A stretch of DNA of 8,350 nt from Euzebyaceae bacterium (GCA_013696915.1 JACCXR010000161.1:1-8350); one strand, 5' to 3'. Shown: positions 1 through 5,851, counted from the first letter of the stretch. A program made the numbers and translations. Notes: generated by a model not told the origin, from the letters alone.

Positions 1-1
1 G

Positions 2-160
2 GCCTCCGCCCGCGCCGGCGGCGCCGTCGCCGTCGACGGGCTGGGGCTGCTCGTCGCGCAGGCCGCCCTGTCGTTCGAGCGCTGGACCGGCCTCGCCGCA
101 CCCCTGGAGGCGATGCACCTCGCCGCCGCCGGCGCGATCGGCCGGCCGCCACCGCGCTGA
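2..160 (+). CDS. aroE: Shikimate dehydrogenase, C-terminal fragment
   Basis: Partial gene, open at the left edge; the last 52 residues are present and end at TGA 158-160. Shikimate dehydrogenase reduces 3-dehydroshikimate to shikimate with NADPH in the cytosolic pathway to aromatic amino acids. The visible stretch VDGLGLLVAQAALSFERWTG, followed by a P-x-E-A-M segment, matches the family's conserved C-terminal helix, where the D-G-hydrophobic-x-M/L-L-V-x-Q-A pattern and the following F/W-TG close over the substrate. The usual Met in 'GLGMLV' is Leu here, a mild change. The tail after this block is Ala/Pro-rich, as is common in high-GC homologues. The gene converges on the minus-strand vapC gene, with 7 bp between the two stops. 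Linkage of aroE to type IV pilus genes is, to my knowledge, seen in other actinobacteria. The call rests on the C-terminal signature only, because the catalytic Lys/Asp region lies outside the window. Confidence 0.83.
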   Translation, partial: ASARAGGAVAVDGLGLLVAQAALSFERWTGLAAPLEAMHLAAAGAIGRPPPR

Positions 161-167
161 GCGGCCC

Positions 168-560
168 CTACCCGTCGTCGACCAGGCGGGTGCCCGGGAT
201 GCGGCGGAAGTCCGCCCGGTTGCGCGCCCAGACGGGCCAGTCCAGGAGCTGCGCCGTGGCCGCGATCATCAGATCGTGCGCGCCGACCGGGGTGCCCTTC
301 GCCGCGGTCTCCGCCCACAGCGAGGCATACAGCCGCGCCACGGGCAGATCGAAGTCGATCACCGGCAGCAGTGTGGTGACGGACTCCACGAAGGCCTCGC
401 GGCGTGCCCGTCGTTCGGGCGTGTCCGCCCGCCGCGCGCCGTGCAGCAACTCGGAGATCGTGATGACGCTGACAGCGGCCGGAAGATCGAGGAAGCGCCG
501 GGGATCCTGGTCAGCGCGTTCCGAGTCCACGAGGACGGAGCTGTCGATCAGGACTCCCAC
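168..560 (-). CDS. vapC: VapC-like PIN-domain ribonuclease toxin
   Basis: A 130-residue protein, the normal length for a VapC toxin. PIN-domain toxins are Mg2+/Mn2+-dependent endoribonucleases, often cutting tRNA or rRNA, and are held inactive by the antitoxin encoded next to them. The acidic residues that bind metal are all in place: D6 in the N-terminal LIDSSVLVD strand, E37 in TISELLHG, D96 in the GAHDLMIAATA helix, and N114/D117 in the ARNRADF block. Nothing essential looks missing, so the toxin is probably active. The start is a GTG at 560-558 that lies inside the last codons of the antitoxin gene. No strong ribosome binding site precedes it, which fits translational coupling. The stop TAG is 7 bp from the end of aroE. 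The family call is firm; the RNA target cannot be read from sequence. Confidence 0.92.
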   Translation of the reverse strand: MGVLIDSSVLVDSERADQDPRRFLDLPAAVSVITISELLHGARRADTPERRARREAFVESVTTLLPVIDFDLPVARLYASLWAETAAKGTPVGAHDLMIAATAQLLDWPVWARNRADFRRIPGTRLVDDG

Positions 561-814
561 GGGTCGTCCGTGGACAGGGTTCCGAGCGCTCGCCTCGCTC
601 GCTGGAGATCCTCACCGAATCTGTCGTCTGGCCGGGGGGCGCTGCGGAGGCGGTCGAGAAGGTCGCGGACCGTGACCGAGTTGGGGCCCGCGGGCCCCAC
701 ACTGGCAACGGCTTTTCCACCGCGCGTGACCGTGTACCGGCGGCGGCCGTGCTCGATGTCGTCCAACAGCTTAGAGAAGTTCCGAGCCGCCTCGGTGGCC
801 GTGATCTCCGTCAT
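548..814 (-). CDS. vapB: Phd/YefM-type (VapB) antitoxin
   Basis: An 88-residue protein that starts at ATG 814-812 and overlaps the toxin gene by 13 bp. The N-terminal half (residues 2-42) is a classic Phd/YefM fold: the TATEAARNFSKLLDDIEHG helix region followed by the strand pair YTVTRGGKAVASVGP. This part normally dimerises and binds the operator of its own promoter. The C-terminal half (residues 45-88) is charged and rich in Arg/Asp. In this family such a tail is disordered until it wraps around the toxin's active site. The upstream gene order (antitoxin first, overlapping toxin) is the standard arrangement that keeps the antitoxin in excess. A leaderless-type promoter and a palindrome lie directly upstream (see those entries), which is consistent with autoregulation. 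Confidence 0.92.
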   Translation of the reverse strand: MTEITATEAARNFSKLLDDIEHGRRRYTVTRGGKAVASVGPAGPNSVTVRDLLDRLRSAPRPDDRFGEDLQRARRALGTLSTDDPWES

Positions 815-820
815 GGCCCC

Positions 821-826
821 AAGTTA
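821..826 (-). promoter_or_regulatory. vapB: Putative -10 box of a leaderless vapB promoter
   Basis: Read on the minus strand, TAACTT fits the TANNNT -10 pattern and is followed by exactly six bases (GGGGCC) and then the antitoxin ATG. In actinobacteria, TANNNT placed 6-8 bases before a start codon is a recognised signature of promoters that make leaderless mRNAs, in which transcription starts at or next to the A of ATG. No convincing -35 hexamer is visible. The GGGG right before the start is a poor, too-close Shine-Dalgarno, which also favours leaderless initiation. This is a motif call only. Confidence 0.5.
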
Positions 827-839
827 TCTGAGAATCAGA
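827..839. promoter_or_regulatory. Palindromic candidate operator of the vapBC promoter
   Basis: TCTGA-GAA-TCAGA is a perfect 5-bp inverted repeat with a 3-bp centre. It abuts the putative -10 box of the antitoxin promoter on its upstream side. Phd/YefM antitoxins bind short palindromes overlapping their own promoter, so a protein bound here would block RNA polymerase. The site is also locally AT-rich in a very GC-rich region. Its position and symmetry support an operator; the sequence itself is not a known consensus. Confidence 0.42.
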
Positions 840-912
840 GTCGCGCCACGTTCGCGGGGTCCGCCGACGGCCAGGCGGGTGGGGCGGCCGAGGCCACGCT
901 GGTTGCGACCGC

Positions 913-939
913 TCAACTCGGTGACCGCTCGGCCGATAC
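913..939 (+). promoter_or_regulatory. Putative sigma-28 (FliA/WhiG-type) promoter of the pilus operon
   Basis: TCAA at 913-916 and GCCGATAC at 932-939 are separated by 15 bases. The established sigma-28 consensus (FliA in enterobacteria, SigD in Bacillus, WhiG in Streptomyces) is TAAA, about 15 bases, then GCCGATAA/T. Seven of the eight -10 bases and three of the four core -35 bases match. Transcription would start near 945, leaving a leader of roughly 35-40 bases before the first prepilin ATG at 983. A perfect 8-bp palindrome, CACCGGTG, sits at 939-946 across the expected start point. A second site with the same spacing precedes pilT, which makes a chance match less likely. Confidence 0.55.
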
Positions 940-982
940 ACCGGTGAAGAGTCTGTTCCCGATCGTGAGGACGCACCCAGCC

Positions 983-2146
983 ATGCACGTGTTGACGAGG
1001 CGCCGACCGCGTGACGAGGAAGGCTTCTCGCTGGTCGAGATGCTCGTCGCCATGGTCATCCTCATGGTGGTCATGACGGCGCTCCTGGGTGCGATGATCG
1101 CCTCCGCGCAGTCGATCGTCGATCAGCGTGCTCGTACCGCCGCGACGCGGGTCGGCAACGAGCACCTCGAACGGCAGAGGGCCAAGGGCTTCGAGGGCCT
1201 CACGGTCACCACCGCAGGGCCGGACGTCACCACGGTCCCGGCGGACGGTCGGAGCTACCAGGTCTCGACGACGGTCACCGAGACCGCCGCGGCCACGCCC
1301 GGCATGGTGGTGCCCGCGGGATCGCCCACCGTGAAGAACGTCACGTCGACGGTCACCTGGTCCGCCGGCGGTCAGGTGCGCTCGCTCACGTTCACGACGG
1401 CGGTGGCCCAGACGTCGCCCCAGGTGGTCACGGGCGGCGGCGCCGGGACGCCGGCGAAGATGATCCTTTCGATCACGCTCACCCCCAACCCCTCCGTCGT
1501 CGACATCTTGGGCGGGCCGTTGAACGACATCGGCGTCACCGCGGTCCTCAGCGGATTCTCCGCCTCCGCGCTGGTGACCCTGTCGTGGGGCAACGACGGA
1601 GGCGTGGTGAAGACCCAGACGCTTACGAGCGGCGACGGCGGCATCACCTGGACCGGGACGATCGCCCGGACGAACGTCGTCCGCAAGATCCTGGTCGGCG
1701 AGCTCAGCCCCGGCCTCACGTTCACGCTCCGCACCGGCGCCGGCGGACCCGAGCAGCAGTACACGCTGTCCCTGGCCGCGGTCGCGGCGAGCCCGCCCGT
1801 GATCACCTCCATGACCGCTTCCCCGTCGACGATCACCCTCCAGAGGAACTTCGGGTCCTGCAGCGGCGGTCGGTACTGCAACAACGTCAACGTGGACTTC
1901 ACCGCCACCGTGAGCGGCGTCGACCCCACCCGTGACTCGGTCCGGCTCAACTACACCCTGGCGACGGGTGCGGCACAGGAGACCGCCCTGGTCTTCGACG
2001 CCGCGTCGGGCCAATGGCGCCTCAGTCTCCCGTCCGGCAGCACCGAACTCAAGTGCTGCGGCATGCAGCGCTTCACCTTCGTCGTGCTCCGCGCCGGAGG
2101 CGGCACCACCAGCGGCTGGGTTGAACGCAACGTGGCGCAGGTCTGA
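983..2146 (+). CDS. PilV-like minor type IV prepilin with large two-domain exported region
   Basis: A 387-residue prepilin. A short basic leader (residues 1-14) ends in E-E-G and is followed by FSLVEMLVAM, so prepilin peptidase should cut at G14/F15 and N-methylate F15. E19 is the canonical Glu5 of mature pilins. The hydrophobic helix runs to about residue 42. The protein is far longer than a usual pilin (about 130-180 residues). After a pilin-like part come two beta-rich segments (about 158-270 and 272-387) that look like copies of one Ig-like fold: each begins I-x-S-x-T-x-(T/S)P and has similar V-x-(L/V)-S-G and aromatic-strand positions. The second segment carries C293, C299 and adjacent C358-C359, likely disulfide-bonded outside the cell. 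The ATG at 983 is chosen because it gives a proper prepilin leader; GAGGA at 967-971 is an 11-base-distant ribosome site. It is first of three prepilin genes in pilV-pilW-pilX-like order, so a tip or adhesin role is inferred. Confidence 0.82.
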   Translation: MHVLTRRRPRDEEGFSLVEMLVAMVILMVVMTALLGAMIASAQSIVDQRARTAATRVGNEHLERQRAKGFEGLTVTTAGPDVTTVPADGRSYQVSTTVTETAAATPGMVVPAGSPTVKNVTSTVTWSAGGQVRSLTFTTAVAQTSPQVVTGGGAGTPAKMILSITLTPNPSVVDILGGPLNDIGVTAVLSGFSASALVTLSWGNDGGVVKTQTLTSGDGGITWTGTIARTNVVRKILVGELSPGLTFTLRTGAGGPEQQYTLSLAAVAASPPVITSMTASPSTITLQRNFGSCSGGRYCNNVNVDFTATVSGVDPTRDSVRLNYTLATGAAQETALVFDAASGQWRLSLPSGSTELKCCGMQRFTFVVLRAGGGTTSGWVERNVAQV

Positions 2147-2148
2147 CG

Positions 2149-2772
2149 GTGTCCGGACCGAAGGCGCGCCTGCGACCCGACGAGGGCGTCTCCCTCGTCG
2201 AAATGCTCATCGCGATGCTCATCGCGCTCGTCGTGGGCGGTGTCGCCATGCAGTCCGTCGTCGCCAACCTCCAGTCCCAGCGGCGGTTGACGGACCAGAC
2301 ACGGGTGCTCACCGACGCCAAGGTGGCGCTCGAGCGGATGACGCGCGACCTCCGTGGCGCCAACCCCCTGGACGCCGCCGGGCCGGCCGCGGCAACCATG
2401 AGCATCGTCCGCGCCGGCCAACGGCGGACCGTGAGCTACTGGCTCTGCCCGACGGGGGTCGTGTGTGCCCTGTCGGCGGCCACGCCCGCCGGCACGCAAC
2501 TCATCGCCGACGAGCGGACCAGGAACGTCACGACCGGCGCAGTCGTCGCCGACCCGCCAGCGCAGGTGCTGCTCACCGGCGTCGCCATGCCCGCCGGGGT
2601 CGGAACCTTCCGCTACTCCCAGGCGGACGGCACCGCGCTGACCGGGACCCTCACGCCGGCCCAGCTGGCGAACGTCAGGCTGGTAACCGCGCGCGTGAGG
2701 GTGCCCATTGGCCCAGCCACCAACGCCGTCGACCTGGAGAACCAGATCATGCTCCGGAATGCGGGAGGCTGA
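2149..2772 (+). CDS. PilW/PulJ-like minor type IV prepilin
   Basis: A 207-residue prepilin that starts at GTG 2149, two bases after the previous stop, with CAGG at 2138-2141 as a modest ribosome site. The leader of 13 residues ends in DEG, then VSLVEMLIAMLIALVVGG. Cleavage is expected at G13/V14, with E18 as the conserved Glu5. Val at mature position 1, instead of the usual Phe/Met, is less common. The hydrophobic helix continues to about residue 40 and leads into the polar helix SQRRLTDQTRVLTDAKVALERMTRDLRGAN-type region, which is characteristic of PilW/PulJ-class minor pilins that sit near the pilus tip. The remainder (about 75-207) is a beta-rich globular domain with a short Cys loop, C100-C106, probably a disulfide. 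Tight spacing on both sides indicates co-translation with its neighbours. The prepilin class is certain; the PilW assignment rests on position and the R-D-L-R motif. Confidence 0.82.
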   Translation: MSGPKARLRPDEGVSLVEMLIAMLIALVVGGVAMQSVVANLQSQRRLTDQTRVLTDAKVALERMTRDLRGANPLDAAGPAAATMSIVRAGQRRTVSYWLCPTGVVCALSAATPAGTQLIADERTRNVTTGAVVADPPAQVLLTGVAMPAGVGTFRYSQADGTALTGTLTPAQLANVRLVTARVRVPIGPATNAVDLENQIMLRNAGG

Positions 2773-2773
2773 C

Positions 2774-4039
2774 ATGCCCGGACAACGCCTCGGCGAGGAG
2801 CGCGGCAGTCTGCCGCTGGCGCTGCTCGCCATGCTCATCGTCGGTTCCGTGATCTCGGTCACCACCGCGACCGTCATAACCGGGCAGCAGCAGACCCGCT
2901 TCGACCAGGGCTTCGAGCAGTCGCTGCCCATCGCCGAGGTTGGCCTTGACCGGATGGTGTCCCTCGTCGCGTCGCGCGCCATAACCGAGAGCTTCACGCT
3001 GCCGTCGACCCCCGCCGCCGGGGGGACCTACGCGGGCCAGGCGGTGCGCAACGCCACCACCTGGACGATCACCACCACCGGCACGGCAGCCAACGGCACC
3101 CAGCGGACCATCCAGGCCACGGTCGCCAACGTATCGGTCTTCGACAAGGCCGCGTTCGGCCACAACTTCGCCAACCTGGGTGGTGGCAACCGGGCAGACT
3201 CCTACACGTCGGGGACCTGGTCGGGCGGGACCTTCAGCCGGTTGGCCAATCTGTTGCTGGTCTGTAACGCTCTCGGGCTCCCCGACCCCTTGTTGGGCGA
3301 CCGCATCTGCCCCGCCCGCGCGACGCGCAAGGGCATCATCTCGACGAACGGCTGGCTCAAGCTCAACGGTGGGACCTTCGACGCGATCGACGGCGCCGAG
3401 ATCCACTACGCGAGCGAGATCGTCCCCAACCCGCTCCCGGGGGCCACCGGGAGGTGCGACGGCCCGCTGACCTGCGCCGGGTACTCCCAGCCGCGCGACG
3501 CAACCCTTCCCCTCGCCGACGGCAACCGCAAGTTGGAGTACTTCCGCGCGCGCGTCGATCCGCCCCCCGTGGCGCTGCCGTCCTCGCCGGTCGGCTCGTT
3601 CGACGGCGCCAACAAGACGCTGGGCCCTGGCACGTACGTGTTCACCAACGCCACGCTCTACTCGACGACGACGTTCATCGGCACCCCCGAGAACCCGGTC
3701 GTCATCTACCTCACCGGCACCCTGAAGGTGAACGCGCACGAGGACATCAACTTCGACATCTTGAACGAGGTGCTCGGCCCGCGCCCGTCATCGAGCCTCC
3801 TGATCTTCTCCGCCACGGCCGGCACGGCGTTCGACTTCGCGAACTACGTCCGGATCTCGGCGGCGCTGTACGGGCCGAACGGCTCGTTCGCGGGAGGCGC
3901 CCAAGGACAGGTTTTCGGCTCGCTCGCGGCGAACAGCATCGACAACAACGGCGGCTGGAAGTTCCACTACGACGAGGCGCTCCGGGTGGTGACGACAGGC
4001 GGCGTCCCGCGGGCGTCGGGTTGGGTCGAGGTACGGTAG
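2774..4039 (+). CDS. PilX-like pilus assembly protein with beta-rich C-terminal domain
   Basis: A 421-residue protein that starts at ATG 2774, one base after the previous stop. A strong GGGAGG at 2763-2768 with 5-base spacing supports this start over upstream in-frame codons. Residues 1-11 form a short leader ending E-E-R-G, followed by the hydrophobic run SLPLALLAMLIVGSVISVTT. This resembles PilX N-terminal domains: a pilin-type helix that lacks Glu5 (the position is A16). The C-terminal two thirds (about 150-421) is beta-strand and Gly/Asn/Thr-rich, with a regular strand pattern suggestive of a beta-helix or sandwich. It ends in a G-S-F-A-G...F-G-S-L-A-A-N segment and a W-x-F-H-Y-D-E-A-L tail, features seen in actinobacterial and deltaproteobacterial PilX-type proteins. 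Four cysteines (C164, C179, C228, C234) could form two extracellular disulfides. It probably belongs to the pilus tip/priming complex with the two preceding prepilins. Confidence 0.74.
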   Translation: MPGQRLGEERGSLPLALLAMLIVGSVISVTTATVITGQQQTRFDQGFEQSLPIAEVGLDRMVSLVASRAITESFTLPSTPAAGGTYAGQAVRNATTWTITTTGTAANGTQRTIQATVANVSVFDKAAFGHNFANLGGGNRADSYTSGTWSGGTFSRLANLLLVCNALGLPDPLLGDRICPARATRKGIISTNGWLKLNGGTFDAIDGAEIHYASEIVPNPLPGATGRCDGPLTCAGYSQPRDATLPLADGNRKLEYFRARVDPPPVALPSSPVGSFDGANKTLGPGTYVFTNATLYSTTTFIGTPENPVVIYLTGTLKVNAHEDINFDILNEVLGPRPSSSLLIFSATAGTAFDFANYVRISAALYGPNGSFAGGAQGQVFGSLAANSIDNNGGWKFHYDEALRVVTTGGVPRASGWVEVR

Positions 4040-4044
4040 CCGTC

Positions 4045-5727
4045 ATGGGCACCCGCACGCGCCGGCTCGCCGACGTGCTCCGCCAGGAGCGGCTCGTCAG
4101 CGAGGTTGATCTGCAGTGCGCCGAAGCCGAGCAGCTGCGGGGGGGCGGGTCGCTCGGCCGGGTGCTCGTCGAGATGGGCCTGTGCAGCGAAGCGGATCTC
4201 GCCGGGTCGCTCGCGAAGCTCTTCGGTCTGGACCTGGTCGACCTCGCTGGCCGGCAGCTCGACACGCTCGCGGTGTCGCTGATCCCCGAGCCGCTCGCCC
4301 GGCGCTACGGCGTCATCGGGGTGGGGTTCGACGACGCCGGCAAGCTGCTCGTCGCCATGAGCGATCCGGCGAACGTGATCGCGCTTGACGACCTCCGTAC
4401 CGTCACCGACCGCGGCGTGCAGCCGGTGGTCGCGAGCCGGCAGGACATCGCCGCCGCGCTCGACCGGTACAGCCGGATGGGCGACTCGGTCCAGGAGGTG
4501 GCGGACCGCTTCGCCTACGGCGACGACGACGCCGGTGACCTCGATGCGATCACCGAGGTGGCCGAGGAGGCGCCGATCGTCAAGTTCGTGAACGCGCTGA
4601 TCCAGCAGGCTGTGCAGGACCGCGCGTCCGACATCCACATCGAGCCCGGTGAGGACGCGCTCCGCGTCCGCTATCGGGTCGACGGGGTGCTGCACCCGGT
4701 GACCAGCCAGAACCGGAAGATCCACGCCGGAGTCGTCAGCCGCCTGAAGATCATGGCGGACATCGACATCGCCGAGCGGCGGGTCCCCCAGGACGGCCGC
4801 ATCAGCGTCAAGGCAGGCGGGCGGGCCATTGACCTGCGCGTGTCGACGCTCCCCACCGTCTACGGTGAGAAGGTCGTCCTGCGGATCCTCGACAAGACCT
4901 CCGTCCTGCTGCAGTTGAGCGACCTCAGCTTCCTCGATCACAACTACCAGCGCTACGAGCAGAGCTTCCGGAAGCCCTACGGGATGATCCTCGTCACCGG
5001 TCCCACGGGCTCCGGGAAGACGACGACGCTCTACGCCACGCTCAACATCATCAACACGCCGGAGGTCAACATCGTCACGGTCGAGGACCCGGTCGAGTAC
5101 CGCCTGCCCGGCATCAGCCAGGTGCAGATGCAGCCGAAGGCCGGTCTCACCTTTCCCGTCGCGCTGCGGTCCATCCTGCGCCAGGATCCCGACGTCGTGC
5201 TCGTGGGGGAGATGCGCGACCACGAGACCGCGCAGATCGGCATGGAAGCAGCGCTGACCGGACACCTCGTGCTCTCGACGCTGCACACGAACGACGCGCC
5301 GTCGGCGGTGACCCGTCTGACCGAGATGGGCATCGACCCCTTCCTGGTGGCGTCGGCGGTCGACTGCGTCCTGGCTCAGCGGCTCGCCCGGCGGCTGTGC
5401 TCCCGGTGCAAGGAGGCGTATCGGCCCACACCGGCGGAGCTGCACACGGCGGGGCTGCCGTGGACCGACGGCATGCCCCTTCCGACCCTCTACCGCGCGG
5501 ATGGGTGCCCGGCCTGCGCGAAGACCGGCTACAAGGGCCGGTTGGCCATCCACGAGGTCATGCCGGTCACAGAGGACATCGAGCGCCAGATCGTCGAACA
5601 GGCCTCCACGGCAGACATCACGGCCTGCGCCGCGAGCCAGGGGATGAGGTCACTGCGGGAAGACGGGCTCGCGAAGGTGGTGCTGGGGCACACCACCCTG
5701 GAGGAGATCGCCCGCGTCATCGTCTGA
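4045..5727 (+). CDS. pilB: PilB/GspE-family type IV pilus extension ATPase
   Basis: A 560-residue cytosolic ATPase, the usual PilB size. Hexamers of PilB turn ATP hydrolysis into rotation of PilC and so insert pilins into the growing fibre. An MshEN/GspE N-terminal domain spans about 1-150. Then come the N2 domain with the SDIHIEP motif and the C-terminal motor: Walker A GPTGSGKT at 319-326 (K325), the Asp box VEDPVEY with E347/D348, Walker B DVVLVGE with catalytic E389, and the His box GHLVLSTLHT with H407 and H414. C452-x2-C455 and C488-x2-C491 form the zinc-binding tetracysteine typical of PilB/GspE and absent from PilT. The two MshEN half-motifs (RLADVL...LVSEVDL and SLGRVLVEMGL...ADL) resemble the c-di-GMP-binding consensus, though the second has Ser in place of Arg. 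ATG 4045 is five bases after the pilX stop and starts right at the MshEN domain; GGTAG at 4035-4039 is a weak ribosome site. Confidence 0.95.
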   Translation: MGTRTRRLADVLRQERLVSEVDLQCAEAEQLRGGGSLGRVLVEMGLCSEADLAGSLAKLFGLDLVDLAGRQLDTLAVSLIPEPLARRYGVIGVGFDDAGKLLVAMSDPANVIALDDLRTVTDRGVQPVVASRQDIAAALDRYSRMGDSVQEVADRFAYGDDDAGDLDAITEVAEEAPIVKFVNALIQQAVQDRASDIHIEPGEDALRVRYRVDGVLHPVTSQNRKIHAGVVSRLKIMADIDIAERRVPQDGRISVKAGGRAIDLRVSTLPTVYGEKVVLRILDKTSVLLQLSDLSFLDHNYQRYEQSFRKPYGMILVTGPTGSGKTTTLYATLNIINTPEVNIVTVEDPVEYRLPGISQVQMQPKAGLTFPVALRSILRQDPDVVLVGEMRDHETAQIGMEAALTGHLVLSTLHTNDAPSAVTRLTEMGIDPFLVASAVDCVLAQRLARRLCSRCKEAYRPTPAELHTAGLPWTDGMPLPTLYRADGCPACAKTGYKGRLAIHEVMPVTEDIERQIVEQASTADITACAASQGMRSLREDGLAKVVLGHTTLEEIARVIV

Positions 5728-5740
5728 CGTCGCCATGACT

Positions 5741-5755
5741 TCGCCCTGACGGCGA
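5741..5755 (+). repeat. Small hairpin after pilB
   Basis: TCGCC-CTGAC-GGCGA can form a 5-bp stem with a 5-base loop, 13 bases after the pilB stop. A longer alternative pairs 5729-5734 with 5751-5756. There is no following T-run, so it is not a typical intrinsic terminator. It might stabilise the 3' end of the pilB message or cause partial pausing upstream of the pilT promoter. Short GC stems are frequent in DNA of this composition. Confidence 0.25.
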
Positions 5756-5760
5756 TCCGC

Positions 5761-5780
5761 ACCCGGACTAAACCCCGGGT
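5761..5780. repeat. Inverted repeat centred on the pilT promoter -35 element
   Basis: ACCCGG (5761-5766) and CCGGGT (5775-5780) are perfect 6-bp arms around an 8-base centre that contains the TAAA of the putative sigma-28 promoter. An overlapping repeat, CGGAC (5764-5768) with GTCCG (5779-5783), shares the same centre region. A regulator bound to this symmetry would cover the -35 element. Since it precedes the expected transcription start, it would not be in the pilT leader RNA, but it could be in read-through RNA from pilB. Confidence 0.3.
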
Positions 5781-5795
5781 CCGACCTGCCGACTG
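5769..5795 (+). promoter_or_regulatory. Putative sigma-28 (FliA/WhiG-type) promoter of pilT-pilC
   Basis: TAAA at 5769-5772, fifteen bases, then GCCGACTG at 5788-5795. The -35 core matches the sigma-28 consensus exactly. The -10 matches the invariant GCCGA and then departs from ATAA. The 15-base spacing equals that of the site upstream of the first prepilin gene. It lies in the only large gap in the cluster (124 bp between pilB and pilT), about 56 bp before the pilT start codon, a sensible promoter position. Transcription would start near 5802. Confidence 0.5.
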
Positions 5796-5803
5796 AGCAT
5801 GTA

Positions 5804-5822
5804 GGACCGGATCACCCGGTTC
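5804..5822 (+). repeat. Hairpin in the pilT leader
   Basis: GGACCGG and CCGGTTC pair as a 7-bp stem (one G-T wobble) around the loop ATCAC. If transcription starts near 5802, this stem would form at the very 5' end of the pilT leader, 17 bases before the ribosome binding site GGAGGG at 5839-5844. Such a 5' stem could protect the message from decay. No known riboswitch pattern is recognisable here. Confidence 0.3.
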
Positions 5823-5851
5823 GGCATGTGTGCTCCACGGAGGGCGTCGCG

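Noticed and set aside
903..940. A housekeeping promoter pairing TTGCGA (903-908) with GATACA (935-940)
   Set aside because: The spacing is 26 bases, far outside the 16-18 range, and the same -10 region fits the sigma-28 pattern much better.
749..982. An upstream extension of the first prepilin reading frame
   Set aside because: It would add 78 residues before a prepilin leader, run through the antitoxin start and the predicted promoter, and spoil the short leader required by prepilin peptidase.
824..2014. A 396-codon minus-strand open frame opposite the first prepilin gene
   Set aside because: Low-complexity Arg/Gly/Asp-rich translation, no domain, and the plus strand encodes a clear prepilin.
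3454..4044. An upstream extension of the pilB reading frame inside the PilX-like gene
   Set aside because: The extra translation is Arg/Pro-rich shadow sequence; PilB homology begins right at the ATG at 4045.
3967..5553. A 528-codon open frame on the minus strand opposite pilB
   Set aside because: It is a mirror of pilB's codon bias in GC-rich DNA; the translation is Arg/Asp/Val-rich with no recognisable domain, and pilB on the other strand has every family motif.
5741..5755. An intrinsic terminator after pilB
   Set aside because: The stem is only 5 bp and no T-run follows; retained only as a weak hairpin.
5728..5851. A c-di-GMP (GEMM) or other riboswitch upstream of pilT
   Set aside because: No GEMM-like conserved core can be found; the conserved-looking TAAA and GCCGA elements are better explained as a sigma-28 promoter.
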